From contig CM077648.1 in NCBI GenBank assembly GCA_039707465.1, positions 71,133,619-71,197,618 of the forward strand: a stretch of 64,000 nt of DNA. Reading direction: 5' to 3'. Below are positions 43,001 through 56,209 of the stretch, in pieces. Within the stretch, counting starts at the first letter, position 1. The number at the start of each line of letters is the position of its first letter. This DNA is from Rhabdophis nuchalis (taxonomy: Eukaryota > Chordata > Lepidosauria > Squamata > Natricidae). The notes beneath the pieces are model-generated. The model was not told the origin of the DNA. It saw only the letters and a list, made by a program, of their open reading frames with translations, and ran no database searches. The position numbers and the translations under genes were made by a program.

Positions 43001-45805
43001 GAGCTTTCCCTGAGAGGTTACATCAAAGCGTATCTCAGAATTGGTACACGAACTCAGCTTTACAAGAAACTCCAACTTTTGATCCAGAGCTCACCTTCGA
43101 ACGAGAAACACATACTGGATGCTTCCTGAGCTGCAAAAGCAGAAAAGCAAGTCCGTTGGATGTTTGGTGAGCTGCAAAATCTGAAAAACGAGTCTGTTGA
43201 TTGATCTGAGCTTTCCCTGAGAAGTTATATCAAAGAATATCTCAGAATTGGTCAAAGTACTCAGTTTTGCAAGAAACTGCAACTTTTGATCCAGAGCTCA
43301 CCTTCGAACGAGAAACACATATCGGATGTTTCCTTAGCTGCAAAAGCGGAAAAACTAGTCCGTTGGTTGATCTGAGCTTTCCCTGAGAGGTTATATCAAA
43401 GCGTATCTCAGAATTGGTCAACGAACTCAGCTTTGCAAGAAACTCCAACTTTTGATCCAGAGCTCACCTTCGAACGAGAAACACATACTGGATGCTTCCT
43501 GAGCTGCAAAAGCTGAAAAACCAGTCCGTTGATTGATCTGAGCTTTCCCTGAGAAGTTATATCAAAGAATATCTCAGAATTGGTCAAAGTACTCAGTTTT
43601 GCAAGAAACTGCAACTTTTGATCCAGAGCTCACCTTCGAACGAGAAACACATACTGGATGCTTCCTGAGCTGCAAAAGCAGAAAAGCAAGTCCGTTGGAT
43701 GTTTGGTGAGCTGCAAAATCTGAAAAACGAGTCTGTTGATTGATCTGAGCTTTCCCTGAGAAGTTATATCAAAGAATATCTCAGAATTGGTCAAAGTACT
43801 CAGTTTTGCAAGAAACTGCAACTTTTGATCCAGAGCTCACCTTCGAACGAGAAACACATATCGGATGTTTCCTTAGCTGCAAAATCTGAAAAACTAGTCC
43901 GTTGGTTGATCTGAGCTTTCCCTGAGAGGTTACATCAAAGCGTATCTCAGAATTGGTCAACGAACTCAGCTTTACAAGAAACTGCAACTTTTGATCCAGA
44001 GCTCACCTTCGAACGAGAAACACATATCGGATGTTTCCTTAGCTGCAAAAGCGGAAAAACTAATCCGTTGGTTGATCTGAGCTTTCCCTAAGAGGTTAAA
44101 TCAAAGCGTATCTCAGAATTGGTCAACGAACTCAGCTTTACAAGAAACTCCAACTTTTGATCCAGAGCTCACCTTCGAACGAGAAACACATACTGGATGC
44201 TTCCTGAGCTGGAAAAGCAGAAAAGCAAGTCCGTTGGATGTTTCCTGAGCTGCAAAAGCTAAAAAACCAGTCCGTTGATTGATCTGAGCTTTCCCTGAGA
44301 AGTTATATCAAAGAATATCTCAGAATTGGTCAAAGTACTCAGTTTTGCAAGAAACTGCAACTTTTGATCCAGAGTTCACCTTCGAACGAGAAACACATAC
44401 GGGATGCTTCCTGAGCTGCAAAAGCAGAAAAGCAAGTCCGTTGGTTGTTTGGTGAGCTGCAACATCTGAAAAACGAGTCTGTTGGTTGATCTGAGCTTTC
44501 CCTGAGAAGTTATATCAAAGAATATCTCAGAATTGGTCAAAGTACTCAGTTTTGCAAGAAACTGCAACTTTTGATCCAGAGCTCACCTTCGAACGAGAAA
44601 CACATATCGGATGTTTCCTTAGCTGCAAAAGCGGAAAAACTAGTCCGTTGGTTGATCTGAGCTTTCCCTGAGAGGTTACATCAAAGCGTATCTCAGAATT
44701 GGTCAACGAACTCAGCTTTACAAGAAACTGCAACTTTTGATCCAGAGCTCACCTTCGAACGAGAAACACATATCGGATGTTTCCTTAGCTGCAAAAGCGG
44801 AAAAACTAGTCCGTTGGTTGATCTGAGCTTTCCCTGAGAGGTTACATCAAAGCGTATCTCAGAATTGGTACACGAACTCAGCTTTACAAGAAACTCCAAC
44901 TTTTGATCCAGAGCTCACCTTCGAACGAGAAACACATACTGGATGCTTCCTGAGCTGCAAAAGCAGAAAAGCAAGTCCGTTGGATGTTTGGTGAGCTGCA
45001 AAATCTGAAAAACGAGTCTGTTGATTGATCTGAGCTTTCCCTGAGAAGTTATATCAAAGAATATCTCAGAATTGGTCAAAGTACTCAGTTTTGCAAGAAA
45101 CTGCAACTTTTGATCCAGAGCTCACCTTCGAACGAGAAACACATATCGGATGTTTCCTTAGCTGCAAAAGCGGAAAAACTAGTCCGTTGGTTGATCCGAG
45201 CTTTCCCTGAGAGGTTACATCAAAGCGTATCTCAGAATTGGTCAACGAACTCAGCTTTACATGAAACTGCAACTTTTGATCCAGAGCTCACCTTCGAACG
45301 AGAAACACATATCAAATGTTTCCTTAGCTGCAAAAGCGGAAAAACTAGTCCGTTGGTTGATCTCAGCTTTCCCTGAGAGGTTACATCAAAGCGTATCTCA
45401 AAATTGGTCAACGAACTCAGCTTTACAAGAAACTCCAACTTTTGATCCAGAGCTCACCTTCGAACGAGAAACACATACTGGATGCTTCCTGAGCTGCAAA
45501 AGCAGAAAAGCAAGTCCATTGGATGTTTCCTGAGCTGCAAATGCGGAAAAACCAGTCCGTTGGTTAATCTGAGCTTTCCCTGTGAAGTTACATCAAAGCG
45601 TATCTCAGAATTGGTCAAAGAACTCAGTTTTGCAAGAAACTGCAACTTTTGATCCAGAGTTCACCTTCGAACGAGAAACACATACTGGATGTTTCCTGAG
45701 CTGCAAAAGCAGAAAAGCAAGTCCATTGGAAGTTTCCTGAGCTGCAAAAGCTGAAAAACCAGTCCGTTGATTGATCTGAGCTTTCCCTAAGAAGTTATAT
45801 CAAAG
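32410..45805. repeat. 4589-bp higher-order repeat, nearly three copies
   Basis: Copies at about 32410-36998, 36999-41587 and 41588-45805 (the last incomplete). The offset is 4589 bp throughout, equal to 14 A plus 11 B monomers minus one 12-bp deletion. Shared markers include CTTAGCAGCAAAAGC (32870, 37459, 42048), CACCTTCGAAGGAG (33171, 37760, 42349), ATATGAAAAACGAG, and the deleted unit GAAACAACATAGCTC (36665, 41254). Substitutions between copies are very few; copies two and three share TTCCCTGAAAGG (38251, 42840) where copy one has TTCCCTGAGAGG. Confidence 0.9.
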
Positions 45806-47836
45806 AATATCTCAGAATTGGTCAAAGTACTCAGTTTTGCAAGAAACTGCAACTTTTGATCCAGAGCTCACCTTCGAACGAGAAACACATATCGGATGTT
45901 TCCTTAGCTGCAAAATCTGAAAAACTAGTCCGTTGGTTGATCTGAGCTTTCCCTGAGAGGTTACATCAAAGCGTATCTCAGAATTGGTCAACGAACTCAG
46001 CTTTACAAGAAACTGCAACTTTTGATCCAGAGCTCACCTTCGAACGAGAAACACATATCGGATGTTTCCTTAGCTGCAAAAGCGGAAAAACTAATCCGTT
46101 GGTTGATCTGAGCTTTCCCTAAGAGGTTAAATCAAAGCGTATCTCAGAATTGGTCAACGAACTCAGCTTTACAAGAAACTCCAACTTTTGATCCAGAGCT
46201 CACCTTCGAACGAGAAACACATACTGGATGCTTCCTGAGCTGGAAAAGCAGAAAAGCAAGTCCGTTGGATGTTTCCTGAGCTGCAAAAGCTAAAAAACCA
46301 GTCCGTTGATTGATCTGAGCTTTCCCTGAGAAGTTATATCAAAGAATATCTCAGAATTGGTCAAAGTACTCAGTTTTGCAAGAAACTGCAACTTTTGATC
46401 CAGAGTTCACCTTCGAACGAGAAACACATACGGGATGCTTCCTGAGCTGCAAAAGCAGAAAAGCAAGTCCGTTGGTTGTTTGGTGAGCTGCAACATCTGA
46501 AAAACGAGTCTGTTGGTTGATCTGAGCTTTCCCTGAGAAGTTATATCAAAGAATATCTCAGAATTGGTCAAAGTACTCAGTTTTGCAAGAAACTGCAACT
46601 TTTGATCCAGAGCTCACCTTCGAACGAGAAACACATATCGGATGTTTCCTTAGCTGCAAAAGCGGAAAAACTAGTCCGTTGGTTGATCTGAGCTTTCCCT
46701 GAGAGGTTACATCAAAGCGTATCTCAGAATTGGTCAACGAACTCAGCTTTACAAGAAACTGCAACTTTTGATCCAGAGCTCACCTTCGAACGAGAAACAC
46801 ATATCGGATGTTTCCTTAGCTGCAAAAGCGGAAAAACTAGTCCGTTGGTTGATCTGAGCTTTCCCTGAGAGGTTACATCAAAGCGTATCTCAGAATTGGT
46901 ACACGAACTCAGCTTTACAAGAAACTCCAACTTTTGATCCAGAGCTCACCTTCGAACGAGAAACACATACTGGATGCTTCCTGAGCTGCAAAAGCAGAAA
47001 AGCAAGTCCGTTGGATGTTTGGTGAGCTGCAAAATCTGAAAAACGAGTCTGTTGATTGATCTGAGCTTTCCCTGAGAAGTTATATCAAAGAATATCTCAG
47101 AATTGGTCAAAGTACTCAGTTTTGCAAGAAACTGCAACTTTTGATCCAGAGCTCACCTTCGAACGAGAAACACATATCGGATGTTTCCTTAGCTGCAAAA
47201 GCGGAAAAACTAGTCCGTTGGTTGATCCGAGCTTTCCCTGAGAGGTTACATCAAAGCGTATCTCAGAATTGGTCAACGAACTCAGCTTTACATGAAACTG
47301 CAACTTTTGATCCAGAGCTCACCTTCGAACGAGAAACACATATCAAATGTTTCCTTAGCTGCAAAAGCGGAAAAACTAGTCCGTTGGTTGATCTCAGCTT
47401 TCCCTGAGAGGTTACATCAAAGCGTATCTCAAAATTGGTCAACGAACTCAGCTTTACAAGAAACTCCAACTTTTGATCCAGAGCTCACCTTCGAACGAGA
47501 AACACATACTGGATGCTTCCTGAGCTGCAAAAGCAGAAAAGCAAGTCCATTGGATGTTTCCTGAGCTGCAAATGCGGAAAAACCAGTCCGTTGGTTAATC
47601 TGAGCTTTCCCTGTGAAGTTACATCAAAGCGTATCTCAGAATTGGTCAAAGAACTCAGTTTTGCAAGAAACTGCAACTTTTGATCCAGAGTTCACCTTCG
47701 AACGAGAAACACATACTGGATGTTTCCTGAGCTGCAAAAGCAGAAAAGCAAGTCCATTGGAAGTTTCCTGAGCTGCAAAAGCTGAAAAACCAGTCCGTTG
47801 ATTGATCTGAGCTTTCCCTAAGAAGTTATATCAAAG
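45806..47836. repeat. Additional 2031-bp duplication inside the third 4589-bp copy
   Basis: This block repeats about 43775-45805 at an offset of 2031 bp. The order of the 4589-bp repeat then resumes at 47837, at the point where it was interrupted, and continues to about 48.2 kb (the deletion-marked unit GAAACAACATAGCTC is at about 47874, offset 6620 = 4589+2031 from 41254). Confidence 0.85.
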
Positions 47837-50800
47837 CGTATCTCAGAATTGGTCAAAGTACTCAGTTTTGCAAGAAACAACATAGCTCACCTTCGAACAA
47901 GAAACACATATCGGATGTTTCCTTAGCTGCAAAAGCGGAAAAACTAGTCCGTTGGTTGATCTGAGCTTTCCCTGAGAGGTTACATCAAAGCGTATCTCAG
48001 AATTGGTCAACGAACTCAGCTTTGCAAGAAACTCCAACTTTTGATCCAGAGCTCACCTTCGAACGAGAAACACATACTGGATGCTTCCTGAGCTGCAAAA
48101 GCTGAAAAACCAGTCCGTTGATTGATCTGAGCTTTCCCTGAGAAGTTATATCAAAGAATATCTCAGAATTGGTCAAAGTACTCAGTTTTGCAAGAAACTG
48201 CAACTTTTGATCCAGAGCTCACCTTCGAACGAGAAACACATATCGGATGTTTCCTTAGCTGCAAAAGCGGAAAAACTAGTCCGTTGGTTGATCTGAGCTT
48301 TCCCTGAGAGGTTACATCAAAGCGTATCTCAGAATTGGTACACGAACTCAGCTTTACAAGAAACTGCAACTTTTGATCCAGAGCTCACCTTCGAACGAGA
48401 AACACATATCGGATGTTTCCTTAGCTGCAAAAGCGGAAAAACTAGTCCGTTGGTTGATCTGAGCTTTCCCTGAGAGGTTACATCAAAGCGTATCTCAGAA
48501 TTGGTAAACGAACTCAGCTTTACAAGAAACTCCAACTTTTGATCCAGAGCTCACCTTCGAACGAGAAACACATACTGGATGCTTCCTGAGCTGCAAAAGC
48601 AGAAAAGCAAGTCCGTTGGATGTTTGGTGAGCTGCAAAATCTGAAAAACGAGTCTGTTGATTGATCTGAGCTTTCCCTGAGAAGTTATATCAAAGAATAT
48701 CTCAGAATTGGTCAAAGTACTCAGTTTTGCAAGAAACTGCAACTTTTGATCCAGAGCTCACCTTCGAACGAGAAACACATATCGGATGTTTCCTTAGCTG
48801 CAAAAGCGGAAAAACTAGTCCGTTGGTTGATCCGAGCTTTCCCTGAGAGGTTACATCAAAGCGTATCTCAGAATTGGTCAACGAACTCAGCTTTACATGA
48901 AACTGCAACTTTTGATCCAGAGCTCACCTTCGAACGAGAAACACATATCAAATGTTTCCTTAGCTGCAAAAGCGGAAAAACTAGTCCGTTGGTTGATCTC
49001 AGCTTTCCCTGAGAGGTTACATCAAAGCGTATCTCAAAATTGGTCAACGAACTCAGCTTTACAAGAAACTCCAACTTTTGATCCAGAGCTCACCTTCGAA
49101 CGAGAAACACATACTGGATGCTTCCTGAGCTGCAAAAGCAGAAAAGCAAGTCCATTGGATGTTTCCTGAGCTGCAAATGCGGAAAAACCAGTCCGTTGGT
49201 TAATCTGAGCTTTCCCTGTGAAGTTACATCAAAGCGTATCTCAGAATTGGTCAAAGAACTCAGTTTTGCAAGAAACTGCAACTTTTGATCCAGAGTTCAC
49301 CTTCGAACGAGAAACACATACTGGATGTTTCCTGAGCTGCAAAAGCAGAAAAGCAAGTCCATTGGAAGTTTCCTGAGCTGCAAAAGCTGAAAAACCAGTC
49401 CGTTGATTGATCTGAGCTTTCCCTAAGAAGTTATATCAAAGCGTATCTCAGAATTGGTCAAAGTACTCAGTTTTGCAAGAAACAACATAGCTCACCTTCG
49501 AACAAGAAACACATATCGGATGTTTCCTTAGCTGCAAAAGCGGAAAAACCAGTCCGTTGGTTGATCTGAGCTTTCCCTGAGAAGTTACATCAAAGCGTCT
49601 CAGAATTGGTCAAAGAACTCAGTTTTTGCAAGAAACTGCAACTTTTGATCCAGAGCTCACCTTCGAACGAGAAACACATACTGGATGCTTCCTGAGCTGC
49701 AAAAGCAGAAAGGTAAGTCCATTGGATGTTTCCTGAGCTGCAAAAGCTAAAAAACCAGTCCGTTGATTGATCTGAGCTTTCCCTGAGAAGTTATATCAAA
49801 GAATATCTCAGAATTGGTCAAAGTACTCAGTTTTGCAAGAAACTGCAACTTTTGATCCAGAGCTCACCTTCGAACGAGAAACACATACGGGATGCTTCCT
49901 GAGCTGCAAAATCTGAAAAACCAGTCCGTTGATTGATCTGAGCTTTCCCTGAGAAGTTATATCAAAGAATATCTCAGAATTGGTCAAAGTACTCAGTTTT
50001 GCAAGAAACTGCAACTTTTGATCCAGAGCTCACCTTCGAACGACAAACACATATCGGATGTTTCCTTAGCTGCAAAAGCGGAAAAACTAGTCCGTTGGTT
50101 GATCTGAGCTTTCCCTGAGAGGTTACATCAAAGCGTATCTCAGAATTGGTACACGAACTCAGCTTTACAAGAAACTCCAACTTTTGATCCAGAGCTCACC
50201 TTCGAACGAGAAACACATACTGGATGCTTCCTGAGCTGCAAAAGCAGAAAAGCAAGTCCGTTGGATGTTTGGTGAGCTGCAAAATCTGAAAAACGAGTCT
50301 GTTGATTGATCTGAGCTTTCCCTGAGAAGTTATATCAAAGAATATCTCAGAATTGGTCAAAGTACTCAGTTTTGCAAGAAACTGCAACTTTTGATCCAGA
50401 GCTCACCTTCGAACGAGAAACACATATCGGATGTTTCCTTAGCTGCAAAAGCGGAAAAACTAGTCCGTTGGTTGATCCGAGCTTTCCCTGAGAGGTTACA
50501 TCAAAGCGTATCTCAGAATTGGTCAACGAACTCAGCTTTACATGAAACTGCAACTTTTGATCCAGAGCTCACCTTCGAACGAGAAACACATATCAAATGT
50601 TTCCTTAGCTGCAAAAGCGGAAAAACTAGTCCGTTGGTTGATCTCAGCTTTCCCTGAGAGGTTACATCAAAGCGTATCTCAAAATTGGTCAACGAACTCA
50701 GCTTTACAAGAAACTCCAACTTTTGATCCAGAGCTCACCTTCGAACGAGAAACACATACTGGATGCTTCCTGAGCTGCAAAAGCAGAAAAGCAAGTCCAT

Positions 50801-52570
50801 TGGATGTTTCCTGAGCTGCAAATGCGGAAAAACCAGTCCGTTGGTTGATCTGAGCTTTCCCTGTGAAGTTACATCAAAGCGTATCTCAGAATTGGTCAAA
50901 GAACTCAGTTTTGCAAGAAACTGCAACTTTTGATCCAGAGTTCACCTTCGAACGAGAAACACATACTGGATGTTTCCTGAGCTGCAAAAGCAGAAAAGCA
51001 AGTCCATTGGAAGTTTCCTGAGCTGCAAAAGCTGAAAAACCAGTCCGTTGATTGATCTGAGCTTTCCCTAAGAAGTTATATCAAAGCGTATCTCAGAATT
51101 GGTCAAAGTACTCAGTTTTGCAAGAAACAACATAGCTCACCTTCGAACAAGAAACACATATCGGATGCTTCCTTAGCTGCAAAAGCGGAAAAACCAGTCC
51201 GTTGGTTGATCTGAGCTTTCCCTGAGAAGTTACATCAAAGCGTCTCAGAATTGGTCAAAGAACTCAGTTTTTGCAAGAAACTGCAACTTTTGATCCAGAG
51301 CTCACCTTCGAACGAGAAACACATACTGGATGCTTCCTGAGCTGCAAAAGCAGAAAAGTAAGTCCATTGGATGTTTCCTGAGCTGCAAAATCTGAAAAAC
51401 CAGTCCGTTGATTGATCTGAGCTTTCCCTGAGAAGTTATATCAAAGAATATCTCAGAATTGGTCAAAGTACTCAGTTTTGCAAGAAACTGCAACTTTTGA
51501 TCCAGAGCTCACCTTCGAACGACAAACACATATCGGATGTTTCCTTAGCTGCAAAAGCGGAAAAACTAGTCCGTTGGTTGATCTGAGCTTTCCCTGAGAG
51601 GTTACATCAAAGCGTATCTCAGAATTGGTCAACGAACTCAGCTTTGCAAGAAACTCCAACTTTTGATCCAGAGCTCACCTTCGAACGAGAAACACATACT
51701 GGATGCTTCCTGAGCTGCAAAAGCTGAAAAACCAGTCCGTTGATTGATCTGAGCTTTCCCTGAGAAGTTATATCAAAGAATATCTCAGAATTGGTCAAAG
51801 TACTCAGTTTTGCAAGAAACTGCAACTTTTGATCCAGAGCTCACCTTCGAACGAGAAACACATACTGGATGCTTCCTGAGCTGCAAAAGCAGAAAAGCAA
51901 GTCCGTTGGATGTTTGGTGAGCTGCAAAATCTGAAAAACGAGTCTGTTGATTGATCTGAGCTTTCCCTGAGAAGTTATATCAAAGAATATCTCAGAATTG
52001 GTCAAAGTACTCAGTTTTGCAAGAAACTGCAACTTTTGATCCAGAGCTCACCTTTGAACGAGAAACACATATCGGATGTTTCCTTAGCTGCAAAAGCGGA
52101 AAAACTAGTCCGTTGGTTGATCTGAGCTTTCCCTGAGAGGTTACATCAAAGCGTATCTCAGAATTGGTCAACGAACTCAGCTTTACAAGAAACTGCAACT
52201 TTTGATCCAGAGCTCACCTTCGAACGAGAAACACATACTGGATGCTTCCTGAGCTGCAAAAGCTGAAAAACCAGTCCGTTGATTGATCTGAGCTTTCCCT
52301 GAGAAGTTATATCAAAGAATATCTCAGAATTGGTCAAAGTACTCAGTTTTGCAAGAAACTGCAACTTTTGATCCAGAGCTCACCTTCGAACGAGAAACAC
52401 ATACTGGATGCTTCCTGAGCTGCAAAAGCAGAAAAGCAAGTCCGTTGGATGTTTGGTGAGCTGCAAAATCTGAAAAACGAGTCTGTTGATTGATCTGAGC
52501 TTTCCCTGAGAAGTTATATCAAAGAATATCTCAGAATTGGTCAAAGTACTCAGTTTTGCAAGAAACTGCA
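47837..52570. repeat. Satellite, mixed higher-order segments
   Basis: The group of units carrying GATCCGAGC, TTACATGAAACTGC and ATATCAAATGTTTCC appears at about 47100-47680, 48700-49280 and 50350-50930 with spacings of 1605 and 1645 bp. From about 50.9 to 51.8 kb the order matches 20.65-21.56 kb. After that the far copies differ by exactly two A monomers (332 bp). No gene. Confidence 0.85.
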
Positions 52571-55500
52571 ACTTTTGATCCAGAGCTCACCTTCGAACGA
52601 GAAACACATACTGGATGCTTCCTGAGCTGCAAAAGCAGAAAAGCAAGTCCGTTGGATGTTTCCTGAGCTGCAAAAGCTAAAAAACCAGTCCGTTGATTGA
52701 TCTGAGCTTTCCCTGAGAAGTTATATCAAAGAATATCTCAGAATTGGTCAAAGTACTCAGTTTTGCAAGAAACTGCAACTTTTGATCCAGAGCTCACCTT
52801 CGAACGAGAAACACATACGGGATGCTTCCTGAGCTGCAAAAGCAGAAAAGCAAGTCCGTTGGATGTTTGGTGAGCTGCAACATCTGAAAAACGAGTCTGT
52901 TGATTGATCTGAGCTTTCCCTGAGAAGTTATATCAAAGAATATCTCAGAATTGGTCAAAGTACTCAGTTTTGCAAGAAACTGCAACTTTTGATCCAGAGC
53001 TCACGTTCGAACGAGAAACACATATCGGATGTTTCCTTAGCTGCCAAAGCGGAAAAACTAGTCCGTTGGTTGATCTGAGCTTTCCCTGAGAGGTTACATC
53101 AAAGTGTATCTCAGAATTGGTCAACGAACTCAGCTTTACAAGAAACTGCAACGTTTGATCCAGAGCTCACCTTCGAACGAGAAACACATATCGGATGTTT
53201 CCTTAGCTGCAAAAGCGGAAAAACTAGTCCGTTGGTTGATCTGAGCTTTCCCTGAGAGGTTACATCAAAGCGTATCTCAGAATTGGTACACGAACTCAGC
53301 TTTACAAGAAACTCCAACTTTTGATCCAGAGCTCACCTTCGAACGAGAAACACATACTGGATGCTTCCTGAGCTGCAAAAGCAGAAAAGCAAGTCCGTTG
53401 GATGTTTGGTGAGCTGCAAAATCTGAAAAACGAGTCTGTTGATTGATCTGAGCTTTCCCTGAGAAGTTATATCAAAGAATATCTCAGAATTGGTCAAAGT
53501 ACTCAGTTTTGCAAGAAACTGCAACTTTTGATCCAGAGCTCACCTTCGAACGAGAAACACATATCGGATGTTTCCTTAGCTGCAAAAGCGGAAAAACTAG
53601 TCCGTTGGTTGATCTGAGCTTTCCCTGAGAGGTTATATCAAAGCGTATCTCAGAATTGGTCAACGAACTCAGCTTTGCAAAAAACTCCAACTTTTGATCC
53701 AGAGCTCACCTTCGAACGAGAAACACATACTGGATGCTTCCTGAGCTGCAAAAGCTGAAAAACCAGTCCGTTGATTGATCTGAGCTTTCCCTGAGAAGTT
53801 ATATCAAAGAATATCTCAGAATTGGTCAAAGTACTCAGTTTTGCAAGAAACTGCAACTTTTGATCCAGAGCTCACCTTCGAACGAGAAACACATACTGGA
53901 TGCTTCCTGAGCTGCAAAAGCAGAAAAGCAAGTCCGTTGGATGTTTGGTGAGCTGCAAAATCTGAAAAACTAGTCCGTTGGTTGATCTGAGCTTTCCCTG
54001 AGAGGTTACATCAAAGCGTATCTCAGAATTGGTCAACGAACTCAGCTTTACAAGAAACTGCAACTTTTGATCCAGAGCTCACCTTCGAACGAGAAACACA
54101 TATCGGATTTTTCCTTAGCTGCAAAAGCGGAAAAACTAGTCCGTTGGTTGATCTGAGCTTTCCCTAAGAGGTTAAATCAAAGCGTATCTCAGAATTGGTC
54201 AACGAACTCAGCTTTACAAGAAACTCCAACTTTTGATCCAGAGCTCACCTTCGAACGAGAAACACATACTGGATGCTTCCTGAGCTGCAAAAGCAGAAAA
54301 GCAAGTCCGTTGGATGTTTCCTGAGCTGCAAAAGCTAAAAAACCAGTCCGTTGATTGATCTGAGCTTTCCCTGAGAAGTTATATCAAAGAATATCTCAGA
54401 ATTGGTCAAAGTACTCAGTTTTGCAAGAAACTGCAACTTTTGATCCAGAGCTCACCTTCGAACGAGAAACACATATCGGATGTTTCCTTAGCTGCAAAAG
54501 CGGAAAAACTAGTCCGTTGGTTGATCTGAGCTTTCCCTGAGAGGTTACATCAAAGCGTATCTCAGAATTGGTCAACGAACTCAGCTTTACAAGAAACTGC
54601 AACTTTTGATCCAGAGCTCACCTTCGAACGAGAAACACATATCGGATGTTTCCTTAGCTGCAAAAGCGGAAAAACTAGTCCGTTGGTTGATCTGAGCTTT
54701 CCCTGAGAGGTTACATCAAAGCGTATCTCAGAATTGGTACACGAATTCAGTTTTACAAGAAACTCCAACTTTTGATCCAGAGCTCACCTTCGAACGAGAA
54801 ACACATACTGGATGCTTCCTGAGCTGCAAAAGCAGAAAAGCAAGTCCGTTGGATGTTTGGTGAGCTGCAAAATCTGAAAAACGAGTCTGTTGATTGATCT
54901 GAGCTTTCCCTGAGAAGTTATATCAAAGAATATCTCAGAATTGGTCAAAGTACTCAGTTTTGCAAGAAACTGCAACTTTTGATCCAGAGCTCACCTTCGA
55001 ACGAGAAACACATACTGGATGCTTCCTGAGCTGCAAAAGCAGAAAAGCAAGTCCGTTGGATGTTTGGTGAGCTGCAAAATCTGAAAAACGAGTCTGTTGA
55101 TTGATCTGAGCTTTCCCTGAGAGGTTATATCAAAGAATATCTCAGAATTGGTCAAAGTACTCAGTTTTGCAAGAAACTGCAACTTTTGATCCAGAGCTCA
55201 CCTTCGAACGAGAAACACATATCGGATGTTTCCTTAGCTGCAAAAGCGGAAAATCTAGTCCGTTGGTTGATCTGAGCTTTCCCTGAGAGGTTACATCAAA
55301 GCGTATCTCAGAATTGGTCAACGAACTCAGCTTTACAAGAAACTGCAACTTTTGATCCAGAGCTCACCTTCGAACGAGAAACACATATCGGATGTTTCCT
55401 TAGCTGCAAAAGCGGAAAAACTAGTCCGCTGGTTGATCTGAGCTTTCCCTAAGAGGTTACATCAAAGCGTATCTCAGAATTGGTCAACGAACTCAGCTTT

Positions 55501-56209
55501 ACAAGAAACTCCAACTTTTGATCCAGAGCTCACCTTCGAACGAGAAACACATACCGGATGCTTCCTGAGCTGCAAAAGCAGAAAAGCAAGTCCGTTGGAT
55601 GTTTCCTGAGCTGCAAAAGCTAAAAAACCAGTCCGTTGATTGATCTGAGCTTTCCCTGAGAAGTTATATCAAAGAATATCTCAGAATTGGTCAAAGTACT
55701 CAGTTTTGCAAGAAACTGCAACTTTTGATCCAGAGCTCACCTTCGAACGAGAAACACATACTGGATGCTTCCTGAGCTGCAAAAGCAGAAAAGCAAGTCC
55801 GTTGGATGTTTGGTGAGCTGCAAAATCTGAAAAACGAGTCTGTTGATTGATCTGAGCTTTCCCTGAGAGGTTATATCAAAGAATATCTCAGAATTGGTCA
55901 AAGTACTCAGTTTTGCAAGAAACTGCAACTTTTGATCCAGAGCTCACCTTCGAACGAGAAACACATATCGGATGTTTCCTTAGCTGCAAAAGCGGAAAAA
56001 CTAGTCCGTTGGTTGATCTGAGCTTTCCCTGAGAGGTTACATCAAAGCGTATCTCAGAATTGGTCAACGAACTCAGCTTTACAAGAAACTGCAACTTTTG
56101 ATCCAGAGCTCACCTTCGAACGAGAAACACATATCGGATGTTTCCTTAGCTGCAAAAGCGGAAAAACTAGTCCGTTGGTTGATCTGAGCTTTCCCTAAGA
56201 GGTTACATC
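52570..56209. repeat. Large satellite segmental duplication, left copy
   Basis: Corresponds to about 59990-64000. The offset begins at 7418 bp, becomes 7584 (plus one A monomer) near 54.0-54.4 kb and 7791 (plus one B monomer) near 54.98 kb. Shared markers include CATACGGGATGC (52814/60232), GCAAAAAACTCC (53687/61105), GTACACGAATTCAG (54739/62323) and GGAAAATCTAGTCC (55250/63041). Confidence 0.85.
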
